A DNA stretch of 36,836 nucleotides from GWE2-51-13 sp041736705 (GCA_041736705.1 JBGSTC010000015.1:1-36836); one strand, 5' to 3'; counted from the first letter of the stretch, positions 23,682-31,315 are shown. The notes: generated by a model from the sequence alone, not told the origin. Numbers and translations: made by a program.

Positions 23682-25121
23682 TTAGTAAGGTGCCGTCCTT
23701 TTCAAATTATGATATGCTGCAGACTGAATTTTATGAATCATTTTTAACCTAAGTTCCAGTTTAACTCCTAAATAATCGGGGTGATTGGAGACATCCATCA
23801 ACTCATGTTCGTCTTTCTTCAAGTCATAAAGCAATTCAATCCCACCAGAACTCACATAATATTTGTAATCAAGGGTCCGAATCGTTGTTTCTATCACGCC
23901 ATTCAATTGAACCGACTCTACCAGAATCGACTCTTTATGAATCAGATTCGGATCCTGGATCGGTTTGCGCAAACTTTTGCCTTTCAAATCGCTTGGGATT
24001 TGAATCCCGCAATAATCTAGGATTGTCGGCATGAAGTCAACCGCCTCGCATAAGCCATGATAGGATACACCTTTACCTATCTGATCAGGATAACGAATGA
24101 TAAAGGGGACATTGATAATGCAATCATGGCCTGGCATCCCCTTGTGTACTCGTTGATGATCACCGAGATACTCCCCGTGATCGGATGTGAACACGACGAT
24201 CGTGTTGTCTTTAATATCATCGAGTGCAGAGAGTAAATTCCCGACACAATCATCGACGTGCGTCACCAATGCGTAATAGCCTTTAACGATCTCTCTCCAA
24301 TTCTGGTCACTCAGTTCACTTAACTCACTAGTATACTTTTGCGGGAAAAATTCCGCCATTATCTTTCTATCTTTTTCGCTTGTAATGGGCATGGGCATGT
24401 CCTCTGCATTATACAGATTCATGAATTTCTGCGGTGGATTGATAGGTGCATGAGGGGCATAATAACCCGCAATCAATAGAAAGGGTTCTTCAGTTTTTTT
24501 CTTCCTCTCAATGTACCGGCAGGCTTGATCTGTGACGAAAGACGAATGCGTCAAATCGTCGTCGCCATCGAATACATAAGGGTTCTGGGGAGAACGCTTT
24601 CGATCGGTATACTCCGGTTGATTGTAGACTCTTCCTTCGGACGGCAATCCAACCCGAACCTTTTCAACTTGACGGGGGTCGATCATCTCGACCCATTTAA
24701 CATAATCATCATCATAACAACCGGGTTCATCCGAAATCAAGAATGTATTGAATCCGTATGTGCTTCCGTCCTTATCCGTGTGTTTACGATTTACGTGCGG
24801 CAAGAAATGCAGTTTCCCGATTTGTGCTGTGTCATACCCATATCTTTTTAAGATGTCTGCGATGCACATTTCATTTTCCGGGAATTCAATCCCATTATCA
24901 CATACCTTAAGCTGACTTGGATACTTCCCGGTCAAGAAACTCATTCGACTAGGTGCACACACCGGGGCGTTCACATAGTAGTTCGTAAAATTCGTTCCTT
25001 CCTCAATGAATTTATCTAAATTAGGAGTAATAGCCAATGGGTTCCCATTGGCTCTAATTGAATCAAATCTTTGTTGGTCGGTATAAATGACAACTACATT
25101 TGGTCGTTTGAAACTGCGCAT
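23682..25121 (-). CDS. Cys-type sulfatase, cytoplasmic (second copy)
   Basis: A 479-residue type I sulfatase with D15-Q16, formylglycine precursor C55 in CAPSRMSFLTGKYPS, and VFTSDHGEYLGDHQ. No signal peptide is present, so it acts inside the cell after import. It differs from the sulfatase at 9378-10850 in length and loop content, so they probably have different substrates. Its ATG lies 28 bases inside the 3' end of the EIIC gene, with only a weak site, which suggests translational coupling. Beside a 6-phospho-beta-glycosidase, it likely desulfates a PTS-delivered sugar. It needs the anSME encoded 10 kb away. Confidence 0.88.
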   Translation of the reverse strand: MRSFKRPNVVVIYTDQQRFDSIRANGNPLAITPNLDKFIEEGTNFTNYYVNAPVCAPSRMSFLTGKYPSQLKVCDNGIEFPENEMCIADILKRYGYDTAQIGKLHFLPHVNRKHTDKDGSTYGFNTFLISDEPGCYDDDYVKWVEMIDPRQVEKVRVGLPSEGRVYNQPEYTDRKRSPQNPYVFDGDDDLTHSSFVTDQACRYIERKKKTEEPFLLIAGYYAPHAPINPPQKFMNLYNAEDMPMPITSEKDRKIMAEFFPQKYTSELSELSDQNWREIVKGYYALVTHVDDCVGNLLSALDDIKDNTIVVFTSDHGEYLGDHQRVHKGMPGHDCIINVPFIIRYPDQIGKGVSYHGLCEAVDFMPTILDYCGIQIPSDLKGKSLRKPIQDPNLIHKESILVESVQLNGVIETTIRTLDYKYYVSSGGIELLYDLKKDEHELMDVSNHPDYLGVKLELRLKMIHKIQSAAYHNLKRTAPY

Positions 25122-26416
25122 AATTCTCTTTGTTTCTGTGATGCCCGTTCACTTACTCTTATGAAAGGGATATAGATGACAACCGACAACGCCAACATAG
25201 CTACCTGGAAGATCTTTGTGACAATATCACCGGCAGTCGAGAGATACGCCATTAAGCCAACCGGGATCGTCCATGGCACCTGAATTACCATCGGTGCAAT
25301 CAACCCGATCGAACCGACGAAATAAGCGAGCGTAAAGCATACGATCGGTGCGATCAAGAACGGGATGATGAGAATGGGATTCATAACAACCGGAAGTCCG
25401 AATACCATGGGCTCACTAATATTGAAAAGCGATGGAATCAACCCAATTTTAGCAACTTGGCGATACTCAGATGTTTTGGCGACGATCAACACTGCGATGA
25501 CCAATGCCAAGACATTGCCACCACCGCCTATTTTCGTAAACATCTCGAAAAACGGAACTCCAGTAAAGAAATTGGGGATAGGTAGTCCGGCAGCGAACGC
25601 TTCAATGTTCGCAGGCATCAGTTCACCAAAGACAACGCTATTGATCGGACCCATCAATAGTCCACCATGCATCCCAAAGAACCATGCAAAGTAGGTGAAG
25701 AAGATACTAAGCAATCCTCCAAGATAGGATGTACCGATAATCTGTCGAATCGGAGTTTGAAATGTCGAATAGATAAATGTGAAGAAATCAGTCCCTGCAA
25801 CACTCGTAATCGTGATCTTAATGATACTTACGACCACAAGAATTAGTAAAGCAGGAATCAGAATTAGAAATGATTTTAGGATGCTTGGGGGAACACTGTC
25901 TGGAAGTTTGATTGTCAACTGTTTGATACTCAATAGCTTCTTCGAAACAATCGGAACCAACAATCCAAGCAGAATTGCAATAAAGAATCCACGTGCACCC
26001 ATGTAATTCGACGAGAAGGAGCCGTTAACGACATTTGCGACACCATCAACATTGAATACGGCTTGTGGCAGTAATACGAAGTAAATCATCATGCTAATCA
26101 ACATTGTCGAAACAACATCCGTATTCGTGTTCTTCGCCGTATGGTAGGTAATGGAAACCGTAGCGAGAAGGGATACCAATGGAATCGTACCTGCAAAAAT
26201 CGCATTGCAGAATGTTTTCCAGTTGTCTCCGAAAGTCGAAGTAAGAAATTGACCGACTGCCGGTACCGGGAAATTCAATAGTAGTGTGATGAATGATCCA
26301 ATGATCATCGCAGGCATGATTGCCGCGAAACCATCCCGAAGCGAAGTCAAGATGACATTCCCAGCGATTTTTGATGCAAAAGGCAGTAGAATTTCTTCAA
26401 TTTTGTTTGTTTTCAT
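25094..26416 (-). CDS. PTS EIIC, cellobiose/lactose family (second copy)
   Basis: A 440-residue CelB-type permease. SLRDGFAAIMPAMIIGSF (about 25-42), WFFGMHGGLLMGP in the centre, IGGGGNVLALV, and FNISEPMVFGLPVVMNPILIIPF follow the family pattern; SEP replaces the usual NEP. The start at 26416 follows GGGGG 6 bases upstream; a start at 26452 would lie in the operator. First gene of the AT-rich operon with sulfatase, GH1 enzyme and RpiR regulator. No EIIA or EIIB is encoded nearby, so these must be shared from elsewhere in the genome. Confidence 0.9.
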   Translation of the reverse strand: MKTNKIEEILLPFASKIAGNVILTSLRDGFAAIMPAMIIGSFITLLLNFPVPAVGQFLTSTFGDNWKTFCNAIFAGTIPLVSLLATVSITYHTAKNTNTDVVSTMLISMMIYFVLLPQAVFNVDGVANVVNGSFSSNYMGARGFFIAILLGLLVPIVSKKLLSIKQLTIKLPDSVPPSILKSFLILIPALLILVVVSIIKITITSVAGTDFFTFIYSTFQTPIRQIIGTSYLGGLLSIFFTYFAWFFGMHGGLLMGPINSVVFGELMPANIEAFAAGLPIPNFFTGVPFFEMFTKIGGGGNVLALVIAVLIVAKTSEYRQVAKIGLIPSLFNISEPMVFGLPVVMNPILIIPFLIAPIVCFTLAYFVGSIGLIAPMVIQVPWTIPVGLMAYLSTAGDIVTKIFQVAMLALSVVIYIPFIRVSERASQKQRELCAVSNDQM

Positions 26417-26436
26417 AACAAACCCCCTTTGTCTTG

Positions 26437-26452
26437 ATGAAATCGATTTCAT
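26437..26452. promoter_or_regulatory. Candidate RpiR operator: perfect 16-bp palindrome
   Basis: ATGAAATCGATTTCAT is a perfect palindrome in the leader of the second PTS operon, 20 bases before the start codon and overlapping or just downstream of the likely promoter. Its core TGAAAT-NN-ATTTCA matches the half-sites in front of the first PTS operon. Position fits a repressor. Confidence 0.6.
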
Positions 26453-26657
26453 GTCACTAACATATCATAGTTTTACTAACTCTCTTTTTTCTTACATATC
26501 TTGAAAATAATTTACGCATCTATGTTTGTACATTCCTTACCTTAATCTATAAATAGTGGCTGATGCAACTAGTTTTGATGTCAATTCGGTTTGAACACCT
26601 TGTTTGAAATTAGACCTTTCGAGAAATTTGATCGACCATTGTAAGATTGTATTTTGA

Positions 26658-26686
26658 TTGACAAAGCCCTATAATTTAATTATAAG
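26658..26686 (+). promoter_or_regulatory. Strong promoter of the radical SAM operon
   Basis: A consensus TTGACA (26658-26663), 17-base spacer and TATAAG (26681-26686), 30 bases before the start codon. It is the best housekeeping-type promoter in the window. The rest of the 26453-26657 gap is AT-rich and shows nothing else I can name. Confidence 0.7.
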
Positions 26687-26716
26687 TTCCCCGTTTATCA
26701 CAAAGAGGTCCCGACA

Positions 26717-28102
26717 ATGTTACGTAACTATACTTTTCTTGAATTCACGAATAGTTTATGTAAACATTGCCTTAAGATCGTCCCGGCGAAAATCATTCTC
26801 GACGACGGGAAGATTTTCATCGTGAAGTACTGTCCGGATCATGGACAACAGATCGAGTTGCTTGAGGAGAATGCGGCCTATCATTTGTCGAAGCGCAACT
26901 ATGATAAACCGGGCAATACGATGAAGATCCAAACCGAGGTCAAACTGGGTTGCCCCTATGATTGCGGAATCTGTCCGCAACACGACCAGCACGCCTGTAT
27001 CGGTTTGATCGAAGTCACCACCCGATGCAATCTGAATTGTCCGCTTTGTTATGCGTCGGCCGGAGAGGGCAGACTGTTATCTCTTGAAACGATCGGAAAG
27101 ATGATCGATTTCTTCATCGATGCGGAGAACGGTAACGCCGAGATCCTTCAGGTAAGCGGGGGTGAACCAACGGTTCACCCGGAAATCTTGACGATCTTGA
27201 AGATGGCGAAAGATAAAGGCGTGAAGTATGTCATGCTGAATACAAACGGGGTGCGATTGGCCGACGACGAGGCGTTCGTCGCCGCACTCGCACCGCTGGC
27301 GGTCGGAGGAGGATTTGAAGTCTACCTACAATTCGACGGGTTCAAGGAATCGACTTACCAAACCTTACGGGGAAGAAACCTCCTTGAGATCAAAAGAAAA
27401 GCCATCGCTAATCTGGCGAAACATGGCATCCCCGTCACCTTGGTCATGAGCATCGCCCAAGGGGTCAACGACGACGAGATCGGCGAAGTGTTCCTTTACG
27501 GATTGAATACGCCGGGGATACGAGGCATCAATTACCAGCCGGTTGCTTATTTCGGCCGATTCGATGTCAGTCAGGATTTATTGAAGAGGGTCACCCTAAG
27601 CGGCGTGTTGGAGCGTTTGGAGAAACAAAGCGCAAAGACGCTGAGGATGAGCGATTTCATCCCGCTACCCTGCAATGTGGAAAGGGTTGCGATCACCTAT
27701 CTCTATAAGAATCGGAAAGGGGAATTCACCCCGATCACCCGCGATGTGAAGTTCAAGAACCACCTACAACTCATCAACAATACCTTCGTCTTCACCCTTG
27801 AAGATGCCTTGAAGAACGCGGGGGCTTCGATGAAGGATTTCAAGACGACCTGTGATTGTTTCAACTTCATCACGGATTTCAGGCACATGGTGCCGTTGGA
27901 TTTCTTTGTCAGAAACCAAGCGAAGAAGAAGGAGTACATCGACCAGAACACCTTCCGGATTAGTGTTTCTTCCTTCATCGACGCCCTGAATTTCGACAGT
28001 AAATCGATGCAGAAGGAATGTGTCCATGTGATTACGGAAGACCTACGTAAGATCCCCTTCTCTTCCTACAATATCCTTCATAGGGAGAAATGCCATGATT
28101 GA
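26717..28102 (+). CDS. Radical SAM enzyme of the MJ0619/Tes-like class
   Basis: A 461-residue multi-cluster radical SAM protein. The N-terminus has a zinc-like site (C15, C18, C39, H42), then a cysteine motif GCPYDCGICPQH (C79, C83, C86) with C94, and the SAM cluster CNLNCPLC (C104, C108, C111) followed by QVSGGEPTVHPE. CDCFNF and an FRHMVPLDFF stretch lie near the end. This order is that of the family containing Methanocaldococcus MJ0619 (tetraether synthase Tes) and bacterial membrane-spanning-lipid synthases; older databases call it a pterin methyltransferase. These enzymes act on unactivated lipid carbons. The GAGG site precedes the ATG by 7 bases. It overlaps an ICMT-like methyltransferase gene and heads a membrane-enzyme operon. 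Confidence 0.8.
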   Translation: MLRNYTFLEFTNSLCKHCLKIVPAKIILDDGKIFIVKYCPDHGQQIELLEENAAYHLSKRNYDKPGNTMKIQTEVKLGCPYDCGICPQHDQHACIGLIEVTTRCNLNCPLCYASAGEGRLLSLETIGKMIDFFIDAENGNAEILQVSGGEPTVHPEILTILKMAKDKGVKYVMLNTNGVRLADDEAFVAALAPLAVGGGFEVYLQFDGFKESTYQTLRGRNLLEIKRKAIANLAKHGIPVTLVMSIAQGVNDDEIGEVFLYGLNTPGIRGINYQPVAYFGRFDVSQDLLKRVTLSGVLERLEKQSAKTLRMSDFIPLPCNVERVAITYLYKNRKGEFTPITRDVKFKNHLQLINNTFVFTLEDALKNAGASMKDFKTTCDCFNFITDFRHMVPLDFFVRNQAKKKEYIDQNTFRISVSSFIDALNFDSKSMQKECVHVITEDLRKIPFSSYNILHREKCHD

Positions 28103-28688
28103 GTTCAATCTGAATCGAGAACTCATTCTGTGGGTCGCGATCACTTCGTTTCCCGTCCTTGCCTTGATCGTCGCGATCCTGCTTGATTTCATCCTCTTTG
28201 AAGACCGTAACGACACCAAGAAGTCCAAGCATTCCTTGGTCGCCACCGGCACGATGTTTCTCTTCTATGGTTTCTATATGCTGGCGATCGTGCTTCGCAT
28301 CCTTGTGTTGAACCCCCCTTTACCGCTTGAAGCGAGATATTTCGGGGTCGCCCTTCTGTATCTCGGAAGTGCCATGAACATCTGGGGACGGGTCGTGCTG
28401 AAAAACAATTGGGCGAACCATATCAAGATCTATTCCGATCATCGGTTGATCACCCATTCCGTCTTCAAGATCGTACGCCATCCACTTTATACCTCTTTGT
28501 TTGTGATGATGTTCGGCGGAGCGATTTTCTTCAGTAACCTCGCCTGTTTCCTCTTGACCGCTTTCGTGTTCATCCCGATGATGTACTATCGCGCCAAACA
28601 GGAAGAAAGACTCCTTTGTCAGGAATTCCCGGAATATGAGAACTATCGTAGAACGACGGGGATGTTTTTCCCGAAATTATGGAGGTAG
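28095..28688 (+). CDS. ICMT/PEMT-type integral membrane methyltransferase
   Basis: A 197-residue membrane protein with about five helices. The C-terminal half carries the isoprenylcysteine carboxyl methyltransferase/phospholipid methyltransferase signature: VFKIVRHPLYTSLF (SAM-binding RHPxY), then YYRAKQEERLLCQEFPEYENYRRTTGMFFP. Such enzymes methylate lipid head groups or isoprenylated substrates at the membrane face. It starts 8 bases inside the end of the radical SAM gene with GGGAGA, so the two are translationally coupled and probably act on the same substrate pathway. Confidence 0.85.
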   Translation: MIEFNLNRELILWVAITSFPVLALIVAILLDFILFEDRNDTKKSKHSLVATGTMFLFYGFYMLAIVLRILVLNPPLPLEARYFGVALLYLGSAMNIWGRVVLKNNWANHIKIYSDHRLITHSVFKIVRHPLYTSLFVMMFGGAIFFSNLACFLLTAFVFIPMMYYRAKQEERLLCQEFPEYENYRRTTGMFFPKLWR

Positions 28689-28692
28689 ACGA

Positions 28693-29154
28693 ATGTCGAA
28701 AATGAAACCTGTCTCTTTACCCGGCGGCGCCTTCGCGTTCTGTCGTACGACCATCGCGATTTTGTTTTGGGCATCGTTGATCCTTCAAAACGAAGCGTTG
28801 ACCTGGATCGGATTTCTGATTCTCTTGAGTTCGGGGATTTTAACCGTGAAATACGCCCCCTTGATCAACCTTTGGCTGTTCACTTTCGAGAAGATCAAGC
28901 CGACCGCACCGGAGGTCGTCGACGCCAACGGAATCCGTTTCTCGCATTTCGTCGGAGCGTTTGTCTCCGCCCTCGCGTTGGTCTTCTTCGCATTGGAGTG
29001 GACGATCGCCGCATGGGCGACCGTCTGTGTCCTGGCCATCCTTCAAACCTCGGCAGCCTTCGGATTCTGTTCCGCCCTCAAGCTTTACCAATGCATGAAC
29101 TCAGGGACCTGCTGTCGGGTTGGTAAAGCGGTCAGGAAAATGAAGCATGTTTGA
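28693..29154 (+). CDS. DUF4395-family membrane protein
   Basis: A 153-residue membrane protein with about four helices. The segment VVDANGIRFSHFVGAFVSALALVFF and the cysteine-rich end AFGFCSALKLYQCMNSGTCC match the DUF4395 pattern. Function is unknown; in other genomes relatives often sit with thioredoxin-like or sulfurtransferase genes. GGAGG stands 7 bases before the ATG at 28693. It is 4 bases downstream of the methyltransferase stop and overlaps the Lgt-like gene by 8 bases. Confidence 0.75.
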   Translation: MSKMKPVSLPGGAFAFCRTTIAILFWASLILQNEALTWIGFLILLSSGILTVKYAPLINLWLFTFEKIKPTAPEVVDANGIRFSHFVGAFVSALALVFFALEWTIAAWATVCVLAILQTSAAFGFCSALKLYQCMNSGTCCRVGKAVRKMKHV

Positions 29155-29869
29155 TTTCCACTGGAAACCGGCGGACTTCGGGGTGATGCCTCAGCTCTAT
29201 GGGATACCGACCTATTCGATCTTCATGGTCTTGGCGATCGTTTCAGGGGTCGCCTACTATTGGTGGGATGCGCGTCATTATGAACGTAAAAACCAAGGCG
29301 CGTTCGAGATCGTCGCCGCGGCGTTGATTTTCGGCGTCATCGGCTCGAAAATCCCGATTCTGATTGAAACCCCGACGCTCGAGAAATTCCTCTATGCGAA
29401 ATCGATCGTGGGTGGTCTGATCGGCGGTACGGTCGGCGTCATCCTTGTGAAACGCTGGCTCAACATCAAAGTCCGCCTCGGCAACATCATCGCCCCTTCG
29501 GTGGCCTTGGCGATGGCGATCGGTCGGATCGGATGCTTCTTCAACGGGTGTTGCTACGGGGTGGAAACCCATCTTCATTGGGGGGTGGACTTCGGTGACG
29601 GACTCTTGCGTTATCCGACCCAACTCTTCGAAATGTTCTTCCTCCTGATCGCGTTCGCGATTCTCCATTACGCGAAGAACCGGGTGAAAACACCCGGCAT
29701 CCTCTTTAAGCTCTTTCTGATTTCCTACTTCATCTTCCGCTTCCTCATCGAATTCATCCGTGTCAATCCGATCATCTATGCCGGCTTATCGATCTATCAG
29801 ATTCTTAGCGTTCTCGCTGCGATCTATCTTAGTATCGGAGTCTATCTTAGGCAGCGCAAGTCGTCTTGA
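29147..29869 (+). CDS. Lgt-like membrane protein lacking canonical catalytic residues
   Basis: A 240-residue seven-helix protein related to prolipoprotein diacylglyceryl transferase. The signature region is GRIGCFFNGCCYG (126-138), where true Lgt has GRLGNFINGELWG; R127 is kept but C130 replaces the Asn and C135 lies where Glu belongs. The essential His before GGLIG is V88 (SIVGGLIGG). R198 and E202 (FRFLIEF) match the conserved C-terminal pair. It is therefore an Lgt-family paralogue, not the housekeeping enzyme. It is coupled to the radical SAM, methyltransferase and DUF4395 genes, suggesting a role in transferring or rearranging lipid groups; this is inference. Confidence 0.8.
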   Translation: MFDFHWKPADFGVMPQLYGIPTYSIFMVLAIVSGVAYYWWDARHYERKNQGAFEIVAAALIFGVIGSKIPILIETPTLEKFLYAKSIVGGLIGGTVGVILVKRWLNIKVRLGNIIAPSVALAMAIGRIGCFFNGCCYGVETHLHWGVDFGDGLLRYPTQLFEMFFLLIAFAILHYAKNRVKTPGILFKLFLISYFIFRFLIEFIRVNPIIYAGLSIYQILSVLAAIYLSIGVYLRQRKSS

Positions 29870-29894
29870 CGTGTGGAAAGAAAGTGGTGACCCT

Positions 29895-30206
29895 ATGGAA
29901 ACGTCGAAATTCGATTTCAAGAAATTCTTCATCGGCTTTCTCATTACCCTCTTCAGTCTCTCGATCGTATCCACCTTGTTCATGCTTTATGTCTTTCTAA
30001 ACCAAGACATATCCAACGAACTGCTTCTGGATAATCTCATCCAATCTTTTCTCGGCTTTCTCATGTTTTGGTTTATCCCGGGAGCCATCGGAGGCGCGAT
30101 GTTTGTGAAACGTGGAAAACGCGGACTCCTGTTGACGATCGGTGCCACGTTGGCACTCGTCGCGATCATATTTGCGACTTGTGTCGCTTCCTTCAATGGC
30201 ATTTAG
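29895..30206 (+). CDS. Small membrane protein, paralogue 1 of 3
   Basis: A 103-residue protein: polar N-terminus METSKFDFKKFF, a first helix about residues 13-35, a second pair around 55-70 and 80-95, ending in TIGATLALVAIIFATCVAS. The same ending and the KKFF-G-LITL start recur in the products at 30245-30565 and 30915-31238, so three paralogues lie in a row. No known family is recognised. Its ribosome binding site is weak, and it starts 25 bases after the Lgt-like stop, so it may be co-transcribed with that operon. Confidence 0.7.
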   Translation: METSKFDFKKFFIGFLITLFSLSIVSTLFMLYVFLNQDISNELLLDNLIQSFLGFLMFWFIPGAIGGAMFVKRGKRGLLLTIGATLALVAIIFATCVASFNGI

Positions 30207-30244
30207 TCCTAATCGTATCGCTTATCCATGAAACGAGGTGCACC

Positions 30245-30565
30245 ATGGAAGAAAAGGTAAAGTTTGACACTAAGAAGTTCTTCAAAGGTTTTTTGATTAC
30301 GTTGGGTATCTTCATCGGATTGACCGCAGTCTTGTCTTTGCCTCTGCTCTTTAATCTCCAACTGACCACCGAAGAATTCTTCACGAATCTTCTATCCTCG
30401 ATCGGCGCCTCACTGCTTTTGTGGGCGATTCCTTCCCTGATCGGCGGATGGGTCTATGTACGCAGAGGATGGAAAGGGATCGCATGGACTATTGGGATCA
30501 CCATCGCCATCGGTGTGTTGGTCTTCGCAACCTGCGTCGCCTCCTTAAGTCAGATGTGGGGATGA
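30245..30565 (+). CDS. Small membrane protein, paralogue 2 of 3
   Basis: A 106-residue protein, MEEKVKFDTKKFFKGFLITL at the start and TIGITIAIGVLVFATCVASL at the end, with three hydrophobic segments. It aligns by eye along its whole length with the neighbours at 29895 and 30915 (including an IP(S/A)LIGG turn before the basic GWKG or GKKG loop). GAGG lies 7 bases before the ATG. Function unknown. Confidence 0.72.
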   Translation: MEEKVKFDTKKFFKGFLITLGIFIGLTAVLSLPLLFNLQLTTEEFFTNLLSSIGASLLLWAIPSLIGGWVYVRRGWKGIAWTIGITIAIGVLVFATCVASLSQMWG

Positions 30566-30569
30566 TCCG

Positions 30570-30872
30570 GTGCGTCCGATACCAAGATTCCTTCAAGGTA
30601 TGCTTTTGGCTTTTGCCGGATATTTCGACGCATCTTTTTTCAGCGGACTCTTGTTGATCCTCATCCATAACGAATGGGGTAAACCGATGGCGATCGAAAT
30701 CCTAGGCCTGGGTTTTGTTTCGCAAGCCGTCTTCTGGATTCCGATCATGATCCTCTCCGGTTTGATCTGCCGCAAAAACGGACTTCGCAAGACCTTCGGT
30801 GTTGTCTTAGCCGCATTCTTGGTGACGCTCTTGGCCGTCGTCGGATTTTTCGGATTGTTCTTGAATTATTGA
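30570..30872 (+). CDS. Small membrane protein, unrelated to its neighbours
   Basis: A 100-residue protein with about three membrane segments. It begins at a GTG 5 bases after the preceding stop, with GGGGATGA as a site. The topology is helix, EWGKPMAIEI loop, helix, RKNGLRKTFG basic loop, helix. It resembles in general form the product at 31390-31686 but lacks the ATCV ending of the paralogue set. Start choice is moderately certain. Function unknown. Confidence 0.6.
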   Translation: MRPIPRFLQGMLLAFAGYFDASFFSGLLLILIHNEWGKPMAIEILGLGFVSQAVFWIPIMILSGLICRKNGLRKTFGVVLAAFLVTLLAVVGFFGLFLNY

Positions 30873-30914
30873 CTCTCGGTTATGTTTACCTAACCCTCTA
30901 AAAGGAGACGAACC

Positions 30915-31238
30915 ATGGAAACGACACAGAAAAAACCGATGGACTGGAAGAAATTCATGAAAGGCACCCTGTTTACCTTGGCGATCTTCGTCGTTAGCTC
31001 ACTGATCTTTTTTGTCCCCGCCATGTTCGGCGAGGGATTCTCGACGACTGATTTCTTGATGAATCTCTTGGGACTGATCGCGTGGCTTGTCGCCTTCTTC
31101 ATCATCCCTGCCTTAATCGGTGGATTCCTCTATGTCCGCAAAGGGAAAAAAGGCATCGTCTGGACGATCGGTATCACGGTCGCAGTCTATGTTTTGGTGA
31201 TCGCCACTTGCGTTTCCAGCCTAAACAACATGTTTTAA
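30915..31238 (+). CDS. Small membrane protein, paralogue 3 of 3
   Basis: A 107-residue protein, METTQKKPMDWKKFMKGTLF at the start and TIGITVAVYVLVIATCVSSL near the end. It has the best ribosome binding site of the set (AAAGGAG, 8 bases). It keeps the IPALIGGFLYVRKGKKG turn seen in the other paralogues. The row ends with a long terminator hairpin at 31257. Function unknown. Confidence 0.75.
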   Translation: METTQKKPMDWKKFMKGTLFTLAIFVVSSLIFFVPAMFGEGFSTTDFLMNLLGLIAWLVAFFIIPALIGGFLYVRKGKKGIVWTIGITVAVYVLVIATCVSSLNNMF

Positions 31239-31256
31239 CTCGATTCCTATCCCATT

Positions 31257-31315
31257 TAAAAGAACGCGTGACATGACCGGTGTCGATCGGATTTGTGTCC
31301 TGCGTTCTTTTTGTT
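31257..31315 (+). terminator. Terminator of the radical SAM/small membrane protein cluster
   Basis: AAAGAACGC pairs with GCGTTCTTT at the base of a long hairpin, with inner TGACA/TGTC pairing, followed by TTTTTGTTT. The next promoter overlaps its 3' arm. Confidence 0.75.
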
